A stretch of 7,908 bases of DNA from assembly GCA_944388825.1 (NCBI GenBank), contig CALXKG010000176.1:1-7908 (forward strand). Direction: 5' to 3'. Below the pieces are notes generated by a model that saw only the letters and a program-made list of their open reading frames with translations, ran no database searches and was not told the DNA's origin. Position 1 is the stretch's first letter, and the number at the start of each line of letters is the position of its first letter. The position numbers and the translations under genes are program-made. The stretch is from an uncultured Clostridia bacterium (lineage in GTDB: Bacteria > Bacillota > Clostridia > Oscillospirales > Ruminococcaceae). Below are positions 6,771 to 7,908 of this stretch, piece after piece.

Positions 6771-6891
6771 GAAGATGAAGCGCGGCTAAAGCCGCATGAA
6801 GCGCTCCCTTCGGTCGCATGAAGCCGCCCTTCGGGCGATGAAGCGCACCCCTGCGGGGTGCATGAAGTGTTCCCCTGCGGGGAACATGAAG
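6767..6891 (+). repeat. Hairpin array with ATGAAG linkers, left arm (exporter 3' UTR)
   Basis: ATGAAG occurs at 6775, 6796, 6818, 6838, 6862 and 6886, spaced 20 to 24 bases apart, often as CATGAAGCG. A variant (ATGAGAAG) at 6767 contains the stop codon of the ABC gene. Between the linkers lie different palindromes: GCGGC/GCCGC (6782-6795), an imperfect one (6803-6817), CGCCC-TTC-GGGCG (6825-6837), GCACCCC-TGC-GGGGTGC (6845-6861) and TGTTCCCC-TGC-GGGGAACA (6868-6886). The stems differ in sequence but keep pairing and mostly have three-base loops. It is transcribed as the 3' end of the exporter mRNA. The function is unknown. Confidence 0.85.
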
Positions 6892-6908
6892 GTACGCTTC
6901 GCTCATTT

Positions 6909-6972
6909 AAAAAAAGCTCTCCGGAGAGGCCAGCGGTACAATACCGCCCCTGCCTTTCCGAAGAGCTTTTTT
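6909..6972. terminator. Bidirectional compound terminator between convergent genes
   Basis: Seven A (6909-6915) and six T (6967-6972) flank a long near-palindrome: GCTCT/AGAGC (6916-6920 with 6962-6966), one mismatch, CGGAGAGGC/GCCTTTCCG with a wobble pair (6922-6930 with 6952-6960), an internal loop, and GCGGTA-CAA-TACCGC (6933-6947). Read from either side it is a GC-rich stem followed by a T-run, so it should end both the exporter mRNA and the minus-strand surface-protein mRNA. Confidence 0.9.
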
Positions 6973-6975
6973 AAT

Positions 6976-7110
6976 TGTCCCGAAGGGACACCATCATGTA
7001 ACCCGCAGGGTTACGCTTCATGCGCGCCTTCAGGCGTGCGCTTCATGGGGCTGTAAGCCCCGCTTCATGCCCGCAGGGCGCTTCATGCACGCCTTTGGCG
7101 TGCGCCTCAT
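6976..7110 (-). repeat. Hairpin array with ATGAAG linkers, right arm (surface-protein 3' UTR)
   Basis: This arm has the same design as the left arm but runs in the opposite sense. CTTCAT (ATGAAG on the minus strand) lies at 7016, 7041, 7063 and 7081, each followed on the minus strand by CG. Variants are ATGATG (6997-6992) and ATGAGG (7110-7105), the latter holding the stop codon of the surface-protein gene. Palindromes: TGTCCC-GAA-GGGACA (6976-6990), GTAACCC-GCA-GGGTTAC (6998-7014), GCGCGCC-TTCA-GGCGTGC (7022-7039, one wobble), GGGGCT-GTA-AGCCCC (7047-7061), GCCC-GCA-GGGC (7069-7079) and GCACGCC-TTT-GGCGTGC (7087-7103). No stem repeats one in the left arm. Confidence 0.85.
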
Positions 7111-7908
7111 CCTTCCGCCCAGGCGCCGGAAGCGCCGACGTAATAGTCCCCGATATAGGTGTCCGCCGCCATTTTACCGGTCTCGGTGAGGTAGTACCAG
7201 TCGCCCTTCCATTCGAGCCAGGAGGCCGCCTTCATCGCGCCCGAGCCGCCGAAGAAGTACCAGCCGTCTTCCGCTTCATACCACCAGTCGTTCGCCATGC
7301 CGCCCCAGTCGTAGAAGTAATAGGCAGACTTCCCGATTGCGGCGAGGCCATTGTCGTACATCCGCCCGGTTTCGGGGTCGAGGTAGTACCAGACGTTCCC
7401 GCGTTTCAGCCAGCCGGTGGCCATTTTGCCGTCCGCGCCGAAATAGTACCAGCCGTCTTCCAGCTCGACCCAGCTTTCAGTCTGCATAAAGCCCTGTTCG
7501 TTAAAGTAGTAGGTTGCGCCTTCGTACTCGTAAAGGCCCTTCACCCGCTTGCCGTCAAGATACAGCATCGTCCCCATCGAATATTCGTGCAACCCGTCGG
7601 CGATCGGGGCAGAGGGGATGTAGACCTCTTCCGGCTCTTTTGGTTCGGGCTCCGGTTCGGGCTCGGGGGTCGGTTCAGGGGTGGGGTCGGGGTCGGTTTC
7701 CGACGCTTTAACCGTCACGGCGCAGACAGCTTTCAGCGGGTCACCATCTGCATTTTCTATCGCCAACGTAATGGTGGTGGTGCCGGGGGAGAGAGCGGTG
7801 ACAGTAGCCTTAGTCTCGTCCGATGGATCTTCTGTCACCTTGACGACGGCTTCATTGCCGCTTACCCAGCCCACGCTCTGGTATTTCGCATCCGCCGGGG
7901 TGAGCCGG
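7107..7908 (-). CDS. Cell-surface protein, C-terminal part: BIG2 domain, Pro-Glu linker, CW repeats
   Basis: The gene enters from the right edge, and 266 C-terminal residues are visible. First comes an Ig-like BIG2 segment (7908 to about 7699; RLTPADAKYQSVGWVSGNEA, then VTALSPGTTTITL). Next is a stiff linker of repeated Pro-Glu/Pro-Asp (about 7698-7627). Last is a run of about seven aromatic-glycine choline-binding (CW) repeats (about 7560-7107), with units such as DGWYYFGADGKMATGWLKRG and GDWYYLTETGKMAADTYIG. CW repeats bind choline or other sugars and polymers of the wall or extracellular matrix, so this domain probably anchors the protein non-covalently at the surface. No LPxTG motif is present. 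The upstream domains and the real start lie outside the window. The stop codon lies inside the first ATGA-G unit of the right hairpin array. It is convergent with the exporter genes and shares their terminator. Confidence 0.92.
   Translation of the reverse strand, partial: RLTPADAKYQSVGWVSGNEAVVKVTEDPSDETKATVTALSPGTTTITLAIENADGDPLKAVCAVTVKASETDPDPTPEPTPEPEPEPEPKEPEEVYIPSAPIADGLHEYSMGTMLYLDGKRVKGLYEYEGATYYFNEQGFMQTESWVELEDGWYYFGADGKMATGWLKRGNVWYYLDPETGRMYDNGLAAIGKSAYYFYDWGGMANDWWYEAEDGWYFFGGSGAMKAASWLEWKGDWYYLTETGKMAADTYIGDYYVGASGAWAEG

Noticed and set aside
6796..7056. Plus-strand open frame of 86 codons through the hairpin arrays
   Set aside because: No ribosome site, it crosses the bidirectional terminator, and its peptide (MKRTPAGC, MKCSPAGN) is just the linker and hairpins read in frame.
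6775..7110. CRISPR array suggested by the regular short repeats
   Set aside because: The repeats are only six to nine bases, the 'spacers' are themselves palindromes, the orientation flips at the terminator, and no cas gene is nearby.
7872..7874. GTG at 7874 as the start of the right-hand surface gene
   Set aside because: It lies inside the BIG2 domain. The frame stays open to the window edge with family-like residues (RLTPADAKYQS), so the gene starts outside.

Overview
The window looks like chromosome from a GC-rich, low-GC-phylum Gram-positive, most likely a gut-type Clostridia of the Oscillospiraceae kind. The clues are strong Shine-Dalgarno sites (AAGGAGG type), sigma-A-like promoters, GC-rich third codon positions, a choline-binding-repeat (CW) surface protein, and an intergenic palindromic repeat that I recall as common in gut Clostridia. 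The taxonomic call is inference.

Layout. 1-468 (minus): the start of a secreted beta-helix-type surface protein whose signal peptide and body are in different frames, split at a run of eight C (G on the coding strand). 469-673: divergent promoters. 674-2278 (plus): an exported, membrane-anchored protein of unknown function, followed by an intrinsic terminator. 2322-2588: a 166-bp palindromic, MITE-like element. 2589-6770 (plus): a self-contained efflux locus, made of a MarR-type repressor with a consensus promoter and overlapping operator, a terminator, a second copy of the operator, and two overlapping ABC exporter half-transporter genes. 6771-7106: two arrays of short, sequence-diverse hairpins joined by ATGAAG linkers, pointing towards each other around one bidirectional terminator. 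7107-7908 (minus): the C-terminal part of a surface protein with an Ig-like (BIG2) segment, a Pro-Glu linker and CW repeats.

How the genes work together. The MarR protein probably represses both its own gene and the exporter pair, because the same 7-5-7 inverted repeat sits at the front of both units. The two ABC proteins form an asymmetric heterodimer: the first has a degenerate ATP site (Asp for the catalytic Glu, Gln for the switch His) and the second has a weakened signature motif (LSEGQ), leaving one competent site. The transported compound cannot be read from the sequence.

The least explained parts are the mirrored hairpin arrays, which begin exactly at the stop codons of both convergent genes, and the homopolymer split in the first gene, which could be phase variation, a true lesion or a sequencing error. 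No RNA gene, CRISPR array, insertion sequence with a transposase or replication origin was seen.
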